Source: JAJFKB01 sp965230515
Lineage (GTDB): Bacteria > Pseudomonadota > Gammaproteobacteria > Pseudomonadales > IMCC2047
Direction: 5' to 3'
DNA: 64,000 nt
NCBI GenBank assembly: GCA_965230515.1
Contig: OZ246007.1
Coordinates: 2,046,001 to 2,110,000 of the forward strand
Below are positions 20,056-29,400 of the stretch, in pieces; position 1 is the stretch's first letter; the number at the start of each line of letters is the position of its first letter. The notes under the pieces are model-generated. The model did not search any database and had not been told where the DNA came from. It was given only the letters and a program-made list of their open reading frames with translations. A program made the position numbers and the translations under genes.

Positions 20056-21432
20056 TTGAAAGCATATATAGCCCTTCTGTTTGTTTTTTGTACGATGTCT
20101 ATGTTTACAACCACTATTTTGGCTGAAAATAGGCATTCACATCGAATTCAAGGGCCTTTTGATAGTGGCCCGCAAGTCACCAAAGTCTGTATTCGCTGCC
20201 ACCAACAGCAAGCGGATGAATTGTTGGATAACGAACACTGGACTTGGTCCGTCAAGCAGAGTTTGATCGGACATGATGGGCAAGTAGAGATTGGAAAGAA
20301 AAGTAGTATCAACAATTTTTGTATTGCGGTGCCGTCCAATTGGCCGCGATGTACCAGCTGCCATGCCGGATATGGGTGGAAGGACACCTCCTTTGATTTC
20401 ACCGATAGGGTAAATATTGATTGCCTTGTCTGTCATGATACGACGGGGACTTATCGAAAAGACCCTGACGGCGCCGGTATGCCCGCCACTGAGGTTGACC
20501 TGCTCAAGGTTGCGCAGAATGTAGGCAGAAGCAGCCGAAAAACCTGTGGTTCCTGTCATTTTTTTGGCGGCGGTGCCGATCATGTCAAACATGGGGATCT
20601 CGATACATCGCTCATCAATCCTAAAAGATCGTATGATGTGCATATGGGAACGGATGGGCCAAATGCGGCCTGCCAGTTCTGCCATCAGACGACGAATCAC
20701 GAGATTCCCGGACAAGCGATGTCTGTTTCTGTCGGGGCAGGTAATCGAGTTGAGTGCGGTGGTTGCCACGGGCAAACTCCGCATGACAGCGCCGTGGTAA
20801 ATGATCACAGCAAGTCGGTTGCCTGCCAAACCTGCCATATCCCATTCTTTGCCAAGGAAAAACCAACGCTTACCTGGTGGGACTGGTCCAAAGCCGGTGA
20901 GGAGCGAAAATCAGCGCTAGATAGATACAACATGGAAACCTATAGTAAAAAAAAGGGTGAATTCAGATGGGGTAAAAACCTGATTCCGGAGTATGCGTGG
21001 TATAACGGTCAGTCAGAGCGTCATGCTTTGGGAGACAAATTCAACCCTGAAATCATCCTCTATCTCACCAAACCAATTGGCAGTCTTAAAGATAGAAACG
21101 CCAAAATTTATCCGTTTAAAATAATGCAAGGAAAACAACCTTATGATTCAGAGAATCGTTACCTCGTTGTACCGAAGCTATTTGGCGGCTATTGGACACA
21201 TTTTGACTGGCACAAGGCAATTACCGAAGGCATGAAAGCGGCGGGGCTTCCCTACAGCGGTGCATATGGTTTTGTTCAAACCAGGATGTATTGGCAAATT
21301 TCACACATGGTTGTACCCAAAGAGCAGGCACTCAAGTGTAAAGACTGCCATTCGAAAACAGGTCGGCTGGACTGGAGAGCACTGGGATATGAAGATGATC
21401 CCCGGCTAATTGGAGGTAGAATCCAAAAATAA
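20056..21432 (+). CDS. otr: Octaheme c-type cytochrome, tetrathionate reductase (Otr) family
   Basis: A secreted multiheme cytochrome with eight CxxCH sites: CIRCH, CTSCH, CLVCH, CGSCH, CQFCH, CGGCH, CQTCH and CKDCH. Number, spacing and flanking sequence (RCHQQQADELLDNEHWTWS, CHSKTGRLDWRALGY) match the octaheme family of Shewanella Otr, a periplasmic protein that reduces tetrathionate, nitrite and hydroxylamine in vitro. A signal peptide KAYIALLFVFCTMSMFTTTILA fits a TTG start at 20056, with AGGAA 8 nt upstream. The frame stays open to a GTG at 19882, but those 58 codons look unlike the family. No membrane cytochrome partner is adjacent. It ends at the left edge of the accessory island. Confidence 0.86.
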   Translation: MKAYIALLFVFCTMSMFTTTILAENRHSHRIQGPFDSGPQVTKVCIRCHQQQADELLDNEHWTWSVKQSLIGHDGQVEIGKKSSINNFCIAVPSNWPRCTSCHAGYGWKDTSFDFTDRVNIDCLVCHDTTGTYRKDPDGAGMPATEVDLLKVAQNVGRSSRKTCGSCHFFGGGADHVKHGDLDTSLINPKRSYDVHMGTDGPNAACQFCHQTTNHEIPGQAMSVSVGAGNRVECGGCHGQTPHDSAVVNDHSKSVACQTCHIPFFAKEKPTLTWWDWSKAGEERKSALDRYNMETYSKKKGEFRWGKNLIPEYAWYNGQSERHALGDKFNPEIILYLTKPIGSLKDRNAKIYPFKIMQGKQPYDSENRYLVVPKLFGGYWTHFDWHKAITEGMKAAGLPYSGAYGFVQTRMYWQISHMVVPKEQALKCKDCHSKTGRLDWRALGYEDDPRLIGGRIQK

Positions 21433-21680
21433 TCTTGTGGGTAAAAGATGAAAATACCCTCGTTATAGCTATATCCGAGCAAGGTCAGCTGTTTGTTCCT
21501 TTTGAACTTATGGACACGCAAAAAAGACAGGTCGCCTTTTTTCTGTTTCCCTATTTTGGGGTCTTTCATTAGAGTTTTAATGGCTGCGTCCAATTCCTTT
21601 TTTTGGTTTGGTCTCAGCTTCTTCACCGCTTTTTTAAACGTCGGGGTTTGTAAGACGCTGGCGACGTTAGCCAAAGTCAT
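21433..21680 (-). pseudogene. RelE/ParE-type toxin gene, 3' end lost
   Basis: The first 75 residues (FKKAVKKLRPNQKKELDAAI ... KRNKQLTLLGYSYNEG) match RelE/ParE toxins that pair with ParD-like antitoxins. The family then continues with a strand containing LALGSHENFY, which is missing. Here the frame runs into unrelated sequence antisense to the octaheme cytochrome gene and stops only near 21276. Homology breaks between 21433 and 21455, right at the end of the cytochrome gene. The C-terminal strand carries catalytic residues in RelE-type toxins, so activity is unlikely. Its start overlaps the antitoxin stop by 14 nt, the normal layout for this pair. Confidence 0.7.
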
Positions 21681-21888
21681 AGTCCTCCAGCTTCCCCGCT
21701 TCTTTTTCAGCTTTTGCTATTATTGCCTGCTTAACAAATTCGTATGGCAAACCCGGGTTATCCTCCATCATTTCGCCGATTTTAGCCCAGTGCTCAATTT
21801 GTTTAGGTGGCGTCCTATTCAACGTTTTTGCCATTATGGTGGCTTTATCAATAAGATCCTGGTCCAATCGTATGCTTGTTGTAGCCAT
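21667..21888 (-). CDS. ParD-like antitoxin of a type II toxin-antitoxin pair
   Basis: A 73-aa protein matching the ParD-like antitoxin family: an N-terminal ribbon-helix-helix segment (ATTSIRLDQDLIDKATIMAK), the family signature NRTPPKQIEHWAKIGEMMEDNPGLPYEFV and a charged C-terminal tail that would wrap the toxin. I chose the ATG at 21888, which has AGAGGA 8 nt upstream; the frame is open to 22020 but that part has no family resemblance. The antitoxin looks intact while its partner toxin has lost its C-terminus. Confidence 0.85.
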   Translation of the reverse strand: MATTSIRLDQDLIDKATIMAKTLNRTPPKQIEHWAKIGEMMEDNPGLPYEFVKQAIIAKAEKEAGKLEDYDFG

Positions 21889-22222
21889 AGTCGTATCCTC
21901 TAAGGTCAGAATATGGCCAAAATGAAGCGTTTTACCACAAATGATGCAAATTGCATCAATAGGGAAATTACAGGAAAAACCCTCTGACCCCCGGTTTTGG
22001 CAGCCAAGGCAGCAGTACAAATCTACTTTTCATTGCGGATGGCCAAGCGAGCATTTTTCTCTTACTATAGTGCGATCGTTTTCAAGGTATATAGGGAGGT
22101 AGCCTGATGATGAATTCTGAAATCCCTCCCCGAATATCTATTTTGTATTACTAGGCCTTCGCGGTAAACCGAAGACCGTTGCCGACCCAAAGCGGACATT
22201 GGATTTGAGTAAATGAGCGCAA

Positions 22223-23446
22223 TTAATAAGTGTTAGCTTCGCTCTGATTTTTATGCAGCGGATCGATGGCTGTAGGTGTGATCGAAAGCTCATTCAGAGT
22301 GTTGTCTATTAACGTCACAGCTTCATCAACATCTTCGTAGGTAGTGTCAAAACCTAAGCTGAAGCGTATAGATGCTTCAGCATCATCGCTGCTTAATCCG
22401 ATTGCTTTAAGAACATGAGAGGGTTCAGGAATACCCGAGGTGCAGGCCGAGCCAGTTGATGCGGCTAGGTGCGGTTGGAGGGTCTGAAGAATATCCATCG
22501 CTGAAAATCCGGGAAAGCAAATATTCAAATTGCCCGGATGCCGGTGCTCTGATATCGGGCCGTTTATAAATATTGACCAACTCAAGCCAGATAGTTTTTG
22601 GGCAAAGTAATCTCTAAGTTCACGTAACCGAGATCGGTTTGTTTCACCTGCCTCTCCAGTTAATAACTCTGCTGCCGCTCCCATCCCTACGCATAACGGC
22701 GTAGGGATAGTTCCAGGGCGAATGCCATTTTGTTGATCCCCACCGTAGAAAATAGGTTGGATGCAGTCTTGTAAGTCACGGTTAATATACAATGCGCCGA
22801 CCCCTTTAGGGCCATAAATCTTATGTCCTGAGAGACTTAGAAGATCAACATCTTGCGCGAGGCCTTTCATTTCCATGGCAATAGGGGCTTGCGCCGCATC
22901 ACAGTGAAAAATAGCCCCTGCTTGCCGCGCAAGACGAGATATGCGTTCAATATCTTGAATAGTGCCAATTTCGTTGTTAACCGCCATGAATGATATTGCA
23001 AGCACATCATTATCGAGGGCATTTTCAAGCTCGCTCATGGAGATGCGCCCATCCTTTTCCACTGGAAGTGCTTCGACTTGAAGTCCAAACAGTTCTTCAA
23101 GCTCTCGACCAATTGCCAGAATGCACTTGTGTTCAATTGAGCTAATAAGAATTCGACTTTCCTTATTGTTATTTAAGGAGCCTTTAACGAGGCCTAGAAG
23201 TGCTAGATTGTTCGACTCTGTTGCTCCAGAGGTGAAAAATATCTCATCTGAATCCGCCCCTATGAGGCTGGCAATCTGTTGTGTTGCTTGGTCTATGGCT
23301 CGTGAGCTTTCCCAGCCAAATGTATGATCTGACGAGTGAGGGTTGCCAAAGGATTCTCGGAAATATGGGGCCATTTTGGCGAAAACTTGCGTACTAACCG
23401 GAGTTGTTGCTTGATGGTCAAAATATAGAGAATTATTAATTTTCAT
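22223..23446 (-). CDS. sspA: Cysteine desulfurase, SspA-like (phosphorothioation sulfur donor)
   Basis: A 407-aa class V aminotransferase of the NifS/IscS type. It takes sulfur from cysteine with PLP. The PLP lysine is K209 in SLSGHKIYG. The catalytic cysteine is C335 in the loop STGSACTSG. The N-terminus YFDHQATTPV and FTSGATESNN are typical. The gene is divergent from the DUF4007-ATPase-sulfotransferase operon, 150 nt between starts, and no isc or suf gene is near, so I assign it as the sulfur donor (SspA/DndA role) of a DNA phosphorothioation system. The enzyme class is certain; the dedicated role is from context. Confidence 0.88.
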   Translation of the reverse strand: MKINNSLYFDHQATTPVSTQVFAKMAPYFRESFGNPHSSDHTFGWESSRAIDQATQQIASLIGADSDEIFFTSGATESNNLALLGLVKGSLNNNKESRILISSIEHKCILAIGRELEELFGLQVEALPVEKDGRISMSELENALDNDVLAISFMAVNNEIGTIQDIERISRLARQAGAIFHCDAAQAPIAMEMKGLAQDVDLLSLSGHKIYGPKGVGALYINRDLQDCIQPIFYGGDQQNGIRPGTIPTPLCVGMGAAAELLTGEAGETNRSRLRELRDYFAQKLSGLSWSIFINGPISEHRHPGNLNICFPGFSAMDILQTLQPHLAASTGSACTSGIPEPSHVLKAIGLSSDDAEASIRFSLGFDTTYEDVDEAVTLIDNTLNELSITPTAIDPLHKNQSEANTY

Positions 23447-23596
23447 TAAATATCAATATGTTATATTTATTTGTGTGTGATTTCTGTAATCAAGTAAAAA
23501 TGTTCCCGTCTGGGGGATTCCTCCAGTTATCGATTGACCATAGCACAACGCATATATTAAAGTCGACCTGGACGTATCATCCAGGAGAGGGAGTAA
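23447..23596. promoter_or_regulatory. Divergent promoter region of the ssp locus, with hairpin at the sspB ribosome site
   Basis: This 150-nt A+T-rich space separates the sspA-like gene from the sspB-like operon. On the plus strand a -35-like TTGACC (23534-23539) is followed, at a short 15-bp spacing, by TATTAA (23555-23560). CCTGGA (23567-23572) and TCCAGG (23580-23585) form a 6-bp hairpin whose right arm runs into the purine-rich ribosome site AGGAGAGGGAG before the ATG at 23597. The hairpin could mask that site, or bind a regulator as DNA. Confidence 0.45.
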
Positions 23597-24559
23597 ATGG
23601 CGCGCGGACCAATATATAAACAAGACTATCGACCGCAGTTTTCAGGGCACGAGACTTTTCCGTTGCGCTATGGTTGGCTGAAAAAAGCATACGACCGGGT
23701 TTTTGAGACTGAATCTGAGCAAAACAACAAGGCTATTTGTTGGGGCGAGGATGCCATTGCTCGTTTTGGAGTCGGTAAAAACATGGTCGCATCCATGCGC
23801 CATTGGGCAATTGTTGCGAGCATAATCGAAGAGACTTCAGGAACAAATACTGTAAAAACAACCCCCCTTGGGCGGATGCTATTTGCTAATAATGGGTTTG
23901 ATCCTTATATGGAGCACCCGATATCTCTATGGCTGATTCACTGGAAATTAGCTACAGAGTGGAAAAAGAAGACGACATGGTTCTGGGCGTTTAACTATTA
24001 TCCTGCTGTCACATTTGAGCGAGAAAAATTGGTGAAACATTTGCAGCGCTTGGCAAAAGACCAAGATTGGCCGCGAGCTGCACATGCTACGGTAAAGAAT
24101 GACGTGGCTTGTTTTATTCGTACTTATGCAGCCCTACCATCTTCTGGAAAATCCGGTCATGACGATGCACTCGAATCTCCGCTGACAGAGTTGGGCTTGA
24201 TAAAGCCGGTTGGGAAACGAGATGGGTTTCGATTTGTGCGCGGTTCGAAATCTACTCTAGGTGACGGCATGTTCGTCTACGCGCTTCTAGAGTTTTGGTC
24301 ACAATACTCAAGCGCATCGACTTTATCATTTGAAGCAATAGCCTATGAGCCCGGCAGTCCGGGGCGTGTGTTTCTCCTTGATGAAAATGATGTTGTAGAA
24401 CGACTATCCAATATCGATGATATTACTGGCGGAGCTTTAAAATGGTCAGAAACCGCTGGCTTAAAACAGGTCGTTCGTAATCGAGACTTTTCGCCCGAAG
24501 AAGCCATCAATTTCCTGGAACTTGATTATGAGAACCCTAAACGCAAGGAGGCGGCGTAA
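23597..24559 (+). CDS. sspB: DUF4007 protein, SspB-like
   Basis: A 320-aa protein of the DUF4007 family, recognised by its start YRPQFSGHETFPLRYGWLKKAYDRV and by the following GVGKNMVASMRHW segment. In the Ssp phosphorothioation system SspB is a DUF4007 protein reported to nick DNA so that sulfur can be inserted into one strand. It is the first gene of a tightly packed operon: its stop overlaps the next start by one base (TAATG). The purine-rich AGGAGAGGGAG gives a strong ribosome site. The family is clear, and the name SspB follows from the DUF4007 + ATPase + PAPS-reductase-like order. Confidence 0.85.
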   Translation: MARGPIYKQDYRPQFSGHETFPLRYGWLKKAYDRVFETESEQNNKAICWGEDAIARFGVGKNMVASMRHWAIVASIIEETSGTNTVKTTPLGRMLFANNGFDPYMEHPISLWLIHWKLATEWKKKTTWFWAFNYYPAVTFEREKLVKHLQRLAKDQDWPRAAHATVKNDVACFIRTYAALPSSGKSGHDDALESPLTELGLIKPVGKRDGFRFVRGSKSTLGDGMFVYALLEFWSQYSSASTLSFEAIAYEPGSPGRVFLLDENDVVERLSNIDDITGGALKWSETAGLKQVVRNRDFSPEEAINFLELDYENPKRKEAA

Positions 24560-27500
24560 TGGTACTCACTAAACGTGTTCGTATTGCTCGGCGCTTTCAA
24601 AAGTCCATACGGATTGATACCGACCTTGGAGATAAGTCTGCGCTAGATGGGTTTGTATGCCCAAAATCTTCCTCAGAAATATTGCTGTCTATGGCTAGGC
24701 ACGTATCTGAGGCTGAACAAGGTGCATTTACTTGGACCGGACCTTACGGAAGCGGGAAATCAAGTTTGGCAATAGCTATGGGCGCTTTGCTGAATGGTAA
24801 TACGGACCTTCAGAAGCAGGCATCAAAAGTTTTTGGCAGAAGACTAACAAATGCTATATGGAAGGCTCTTCCAACAGGTTCCAAAGGATGGCGAATGCTT
24901 CCCGTGGTCGGCCGAAGGGATGATCCGATTAATGTTATCGGTGAGTCGTTACAATCAGCCGGCCTTGTTTCAAAGCAACCTCGTGGTGGATGGACAGAAA
25001 ATCACTTGATTTCCACACTTACAGAAATTTCAGCGAGCAACCCTAAAACACATGGCGGGCTCATACTGTTTGTGGATGAAATGGGTAAGTTTCTAGAAGC
25101 TGCTGCCCAAGATGGGACAGATATCTACATATTTCAACAACTAGCGGAGGCTGCTTCTCGGAGCAACGGTAGACTTATATTAATTGGTGTATTGCACCAG
25201 GCATTTGAAGAATATGCGCATAGGCTTTCACATGAAATGCGTGATGAGTGGGCAAAAATTCAGGGTCGGTTTATTGATCTTCCAGTAAATACCGTCGGCG
25301 AGGAGCAAATTGACCTTATTTCCCGCGCTATCGAGAGCGATCACAATGTAAAAGAGCCGGGAGCCTTATCGACGAATATAGCAAAGCTTGCGCGTCGGGA
25401 TCGAACAGCAGATGCAGAAAATTTAGCCGAGATACTCGAAGGTTGCTGGCCTCTCCATCCTGTTGTGGCCTGCCTGTTAGGCCCCATATCGCGTAGGCGC
25501 TTTGGTCAAAACCAGCGAAGCATTTTCGGTTTCCTGAATTCTTCTGAGCCTCATGGTTTTCAGGATTACTTGCGTTCTGCTACAGGCGAATACTTGTATG
25601 GGCCGGATAAATTGTGGGATTACCTGCGAACTAATCTTGAACCATCGATCCTTGCCTCACCAGATGGGCACAGATGGGCTTTAGCTGCTGAGGCACTAGA
25701 GCGATGTGAAGCAATCGGTGGCGATGATTTTCACATCAAGCTTTTGAAAACAATTGCTGTTATCGACCTCTTTAAAGAACGTTCTGGATTAGTTGCTAAT
25801 TTTCAATTGCTGCAAATGTGCTTTCCAGATGAAACAGAGAAATCTCTTAAACAAGGGTTGGCGCAACTCGATAAATGGTCATTGACGATTTTCAAGAAGT
25901 TTCTTGATGCTCACGCCATTTTTGCAGGGAGTGACTTTGATATCGATCAGGCTGTTGGGAAAGCTCTGGAAGAAATTGACGAGATTGATTTTGCTACCCT
26001 AAAGACCCTTGCAGGGCTTCAGCCATTGTTAGCTAAGCGCCACTACCATGAGACAGGTGCAATGAGGTGGTTTGATGTTAATTTAGCTCCAGCATGTGAT
26101 TTGGTTCAAATGGCGGGCAACTTTAAGCCTAAAAGCGGTGTGATCGGGCAGCTATTGTTGGCCATACCTACCGAAGGTGAAACAGAAGAAGCCGTTAAAG
26201 ATATATGCAGAGATGTTGCGCGCCTTAGCGACGAGTGGGATATTCTTGCAGGTCTTTCTAAAAGGTCATGGGCTATTGTTACCTTGGCTCGTGAGCTTCT
26301 TGCTCTAGACAAGGTTCGTAACGATCATCCTGAGCTGCAAGGCGATCCGGTAGCACGCCGTGAAGTAGAGGCTCGGCTCGCCGACCTGCAAGCCCAGTTG
26401 GAATCCGAGCTTAGTAAATCGTTTGATCGAGCAGAATGGTTCCGAAAACATCATAGTTCTAAGTCTTTTCGTCAATCTGATTTGAGCAGCCTGGTTTCTA
26501 AGCTAGCTGACCGTCGTTTTTCTCAATGCCCCAGGTTACACAATGAACTGATGAATCGTTTTAAGCCGTCTGGGAGCGCTATTGCCGGCCAGAATATATT
26601 GCTCAGGCGAATGGTTCAAAATGAAGGTGAGCCTCGTCTCGGTATAAATGGATATCCGGCAGAAGGCGGCTTGTTTGCTTCTATCCTAGAATCTACGGGC
26701 CTTTATGCTGAAGTAGACAACAAATGGCAGTTTGTATCTCCTTCAGATGATGAGAGCGGTTGCCGTTTATTCCCAGCGTGGGAAGTAGCCATTGAATACG
26801 TTAAAAAGCACGAAAGTAGAAGTATTTCAGTATCGGAACTTTACACTGAATGGCGTAAGCCTCCTTTCGGTATTAAAGAAGGTCTTATGCCAATTCTGGG
26901 CGTCGCGTTCATTTTGTCACAGCGAGAAAACCTGGCAATTTACCGGGAAGGAATTTTTCGCGCGCGCTTCGATGATGTTGATGTTGAATATCTAGCAAAA
27001 GACTCAGAGTCCATTCAACTACGTTGGATGGATCTTGGGGACGTATCACGCCGTCTACTATCGGATATGGCTGAGATTGTGCGCAACCTAGATGAAAAGA
27101 ACACGCTGATCCATCTAGAGCCCATTGATGTTGCCAGAGGACTTGTTGCTATTTACGAGCAGCTTCCTCAATGGACAAAACGTACTATGCGTCTTTCTGC
27201 CAATGCTGCGATGGTTCGGGATATTTTTAAGCGCGCTAGAGACCCAAACAAATTCCTATTTGATGATCTTCCCGCGCTCTTGGGTGATAGTAAAGTTGAT
27301 CCAAAGAATGAAGAAGATCTTCTCAGAGTCGTGTCTATCGTCAATGAGGGACTACAAGAATTGATCGCAGCCTATCCCTCAATGATTCATCGTCTTCGAG
27401 ATATTATGATTTCAGAGCTGCAGGTCCCCAATTTATCTCCTCAATCACTTGCTGAGTTGCGAGAACGAGCTGAAAATATAAAAGAGCTTGCGGGCGATTT

Positions 27501-27951
27501 CAGGCTTAATGCATTCGTTGGTCGATTGTCTTTATTTGATGGTAGTGACCCAGGGTTTGAAGGTATTGCAAGCTTGGTTGCTAACAAACCGCCTCGCGAC
27601 TGGGTTGACCCAGATATGGATGAGGCTGCCATTGAAATAACCGATATGGCGCAAAAGTTTTTGCGGGCTGAAACGTTTGCGCGTGTGAAAGGTCGACCTG
27701 AAAAGCGACAAGCGATGGCCGTAGTAATCGGCATGGATGGCAGACCAGCGCCTCTCCTTGAGGAGTTCGACGTGGCTGATGCTGACCGCGCTGCTGTTAA
27801 TGAATTAATAGATCGTGTTACGAGTGCGCTTGAAACAGCGGATACAAGCAGGCGAAGCATTATTCTTGCGGCATTAGCTGAATTGTCTGCTCGTTATATG
27901 CAGCCACAATCGGCTAAGACAAAGAACGTAAAAGGAAAAGCTGTTTCTTAA
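24559..27951 (+). CDS. sspC: Large P-loop ATPase, SspC-like
   Basis: A 1130-aa cytoplasmic protein with an N-terminal P-loop NTPase domain: Walker A GPYGSGKSS (residues 61-69) and Walker B LILFVDEMGKFLE at about 170-180. The remaining 900 residues have no motif I can name; a helical charged stretch (RREVEARLADLQAQLESEL) lies around residue 600. In the Ssp system SspC is the ATPase that works with SspB and SspD. It is linked to both neighbours by one-base TAATG overlaps, which points to fixed stoichiometry. The SspC call rests on position, the ATPase domain and size. Confidence 0.8.
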   Translation: MVLTKRVRIARRFQKSIRIDTDLGDKSALDGFVCPKSSSEILLSMARHVSEAEQGAFTWTGPYGSGKSSLAIAMGALLNGNTDLQKQASKVFGRRLTNAIWKALPTGSKGWRMLPVVGRRDDPINVIGESLQSAGLVSKQPRGGWTENHLISTLTEISASNPKTHGGLILFVDEMGKFLEAAAQDGTDIYIFQQLAEAASRSNGRLILIGVLHQAFEEYAHRLSHEMRDEWAKIQGRFIDLPVNTVGEEQIDLISRAIESDHNVKEPGALSTNIAKLARRDRTADAENLAEILEGCWPLHPVVACLLGPISRRRFGQNQRSIFGFLNSSEPHGFQDYLRSATGEYLYGPDKLWDYLRTNLEPSILASPDGHRWALAAEALERCEAIGGDDFHIKLLKTIAVIDLFKERSGLVANFQLLQMCFPDETEKSLKQGLAQLDKWSLTIFKKFLDAHAIFAGSDFDIDQAVGKALEEIDEIDFATLKTLAGLQPLLAKRHYHETGAMRWFDVNLAPACDLVQMAGNFKPKSGVIGQLLLAIPTEGETEEAVKDICRDVARLSDEWDILAGLSKRSWAIVTLARELLALDKVRNDHPELQGDPVARREVEARLADLQAQLESELSKSFDRAEWFRKHHSSKSFRQSDLSSLVSKLADRRFSQCPRLHNELMNRFKPSGSAIAGQNILLRRMVQNEGEPRLGINGYPAEGGLFASILESTGLYAEVDNKWQFVSPSDDESGCRLFPAWEVAIEYVKKHESRSISVSELYTEWRKPPFGIKEGLMPILGVAFILSQRENLAIYREGIFRARFDDVDVEYLAKDSESIQLRWMDLGDVSRRLLSDMAEIVRNLDEKNTLIHLEPIDVARGLVAIYEQLPQWTKRTMRLSANAAMVRDIFKRARDPNKFLFDDLPALLGDSKVDPKNEEDLLRVVSIVNEGLQELIAAYPSMIHRLRDIMISELQVPNLSPQSLAELRERAENIKELAGDFRLNAFVGRLSLFDGSDPGFEGIASLVANKPPRDWVDPDMDEAAIEITDMAQKFLRAETFARVKGRPEKRQAMAVVIGMDGRPAPLLEEFDVADADRAAVNELIDRVTSALETADTSRRSIILAALAELSARYMQPQSAKTKNVKGKAVS

Positions 27952-28787
27952 TGTCCAGTAATATAAAACATGTCCTCGGATTATCAGGGGGGCGCGATAG
28001 CGCCGCACTAGCGGTCTATATGCGCCAGCACCATCCAGAGCTGAATATTGAGTACTTCTTTACAGATACGGGTAAGGAATTGCCCGAAGTCTATGAATAT
28101 TTAGGGCGATTGGAAGGTTTTCTTGGGCAACCTATTTTGCGGCTTAATCCAGATAGAGACTTTGATTTCTGGTTAAAGCAATATAATGATTTTCTTCCCT
28201 CTGCTCAGACCCGTTGGTGTACTCGTCAGCTAAAACTTCGCCCCTTCGAAGCGTGGGTACGTCCAATGTTGGAGGATGGCTCTACTGTATATAGCTATGT
28301 TGCTATTCGTTCTGATGAAGAGTTTAGGGAAGGGTATTCCTCGAAACATGAAAGCTTAATCGTACGGCTGCCTTTTAAAGATGCCGGTGTGGATAAGGCC
28401 GGAGTACTTGAGATCCTAGAAGGTGCTGGACTCGGATTACCAAAATATTATTCATGGCGTACACGCAGTGGCTGTACTTTTTGCTTCTTTCAACAAAAAA
28501 TCGAGTGGGTGAGGTTGATGGAGCGGCATCCAGAAGATTTCAAAGAAGCACAGGCTTATGAGAAAAACGCGGTTGATCATGGTTCCCCTTTTACGTGGAG
28601 TCAGGGAGAGTCGCTAGAAGAGTTATCGAAGCCAGAGCGCGTTGAGCAGATCAAAAAAGATCACCTTGAGCGAGTTCATCGATTGAAGAATAACGTGCTA
28701 CCCAATCCTTTACGCCCAGATGTCGAGCCTTTGGATATCGATGATTTGTACGGTAAGGCCAAGGTGTGTTTGGCTTGCCATAAGTAG
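27951..28787 (+). CDS. sspD: PAPS-reductase-like ATP pyrophosphatase, SspD/DndC-like
   Basis: A 278-aa protein of the adenine nucleotide alpha hydrolase/PAPS reductase superfamily. The PP-loop SGGRDS is at residues 12-17. Cysteines that could bind an iron-sulfur cluster or carry sulfur are in RWCTRQLK, SGCTFCFFQ and the C-terminal VCLACHK. SspD and DndC are members of this group that activate the DNA backbone or transfer sulfur from the desulfurase. There are no other sulfate-assimilation genes nearby and the gene is fused to sspC by a TAATG overlap, so DNA phosphorothioation fits better than sulfate reduction. Confidence 0.87.
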   Translation: MSSNIKHVLGLSGGRDSAALAVYMRQHHPELNIEYFFTDTGKELPEVYEYLGRLEGFLGQPILRLNPDRDFDFWLKQYNDFLPSAQTRWCTRQLKLRPFEAWVRPMLEDGSTVYSYVAIRSDEEFREGYSSKHESLIVRLPFKDAGVDKAGVLEILEGAGLGLPKYYSWRTRSGCTFCFFQQKIEWVRLMERHPEDFKEAQAYEKNAVDHGSPFTWSQGESLEELSKPERVEQIKKDHLERVHRLKNNVLPNPLRPDVEPLDIDDLYGKAKVCLACHK

Positions 28788-28878
28788 GTTATGCGTAGTA
28801 GTGATTAGTGGTATCGAGGAAAGACAGAGGTTTCTTGGAAAAGTATGAAGCACGAAAGGATATATGGGGAGATAAAGC

Positions 28879-29400
28879 TTGGAGCTGGATGAGATTATTG
28901 ATTTTGCCAATGAGGTAACAGATGAGATAGGCAAATATCAAGTGCATGATGTATTTCTTGCGCCAGATAAATTGATGTCAGATGAGTTTCAAATTGAAAA
29001 TTTAGAATGGGACTCAATTCCTTATGGCGACAAAGATATTGAAAGAGTTCCAAATAATAGGCGAGGCTTGTATGCCTTTGCCGTCTATCATGAAAACAGT
29101 GTGTTTCCTCCCCACGGATATATTCTTTATATTGGAATAGCTGGTAGAAATTCTGATCGCTCTCTTAGGGAAAGGTATCGAGACTATTTGAATAAAAATA
29201 AGGTTATTAGGCGATCAAAAATAGCCCGAATGATAGGGCTTTGGCATCAAGTCCTGAGATTTTATTTTGCTCCGATCAACAATGATATTTCATCGGATGA
29301 TCTTCAATTGATGGAAAAACAGCTCAATTCCGCGCTGCTTCCTCCATGTTCGATTGGAGATCTAGATGCAGATACTAAGAACAAAAGGAAAGCATTTTAA
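28879..29400 (+). CDS. GIY-YIG-like nuclease-fold protein of the ssp island
   Basis: A 173-aa protein that I do not recognise by name. It shows the GIY-YIG pattern: RRGLYAF (residues 61-67), ILYIGIAGR (82-90), arginines in LRERYRDY and a late glutamate in LMEKQLNSALLPPC (E146), the positions of catalytic Tyr, Tyr-Ile-Gly, Arg and Glu in this superfamily. It could cut or nick DNA, or be a degenerate member. The start is a TTG with GGGGAG 8 nt upstream; a stop codon just before it excludes a longer form. A 91-nt gap separates it from sspD, and its stop overlaps the next start (TAATG). Confidence 0.65.
   Translation: MELDEIIDFANEVTDEIGKYQVHDVFLAPDKLMSDEFQIENLEWDSIPYGDKDIERVPNNRRGLYAFAVYHENSVFPPHGYILYIGIAGRNSDRSLRERYRDYLNKNKVIRRSKIARMIGLWHQVLRFYFAPINNDISSDDLQLMEKQLNSALLPPCSIGDLDADTKNKRKAF

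Noticed and set aside
20137..20838. Long open frame antisense to the octaheme cytochrome gene
   Set aside because: The plus strand codes for eight haem sites; the antisense frame has no ribosome site or family match.
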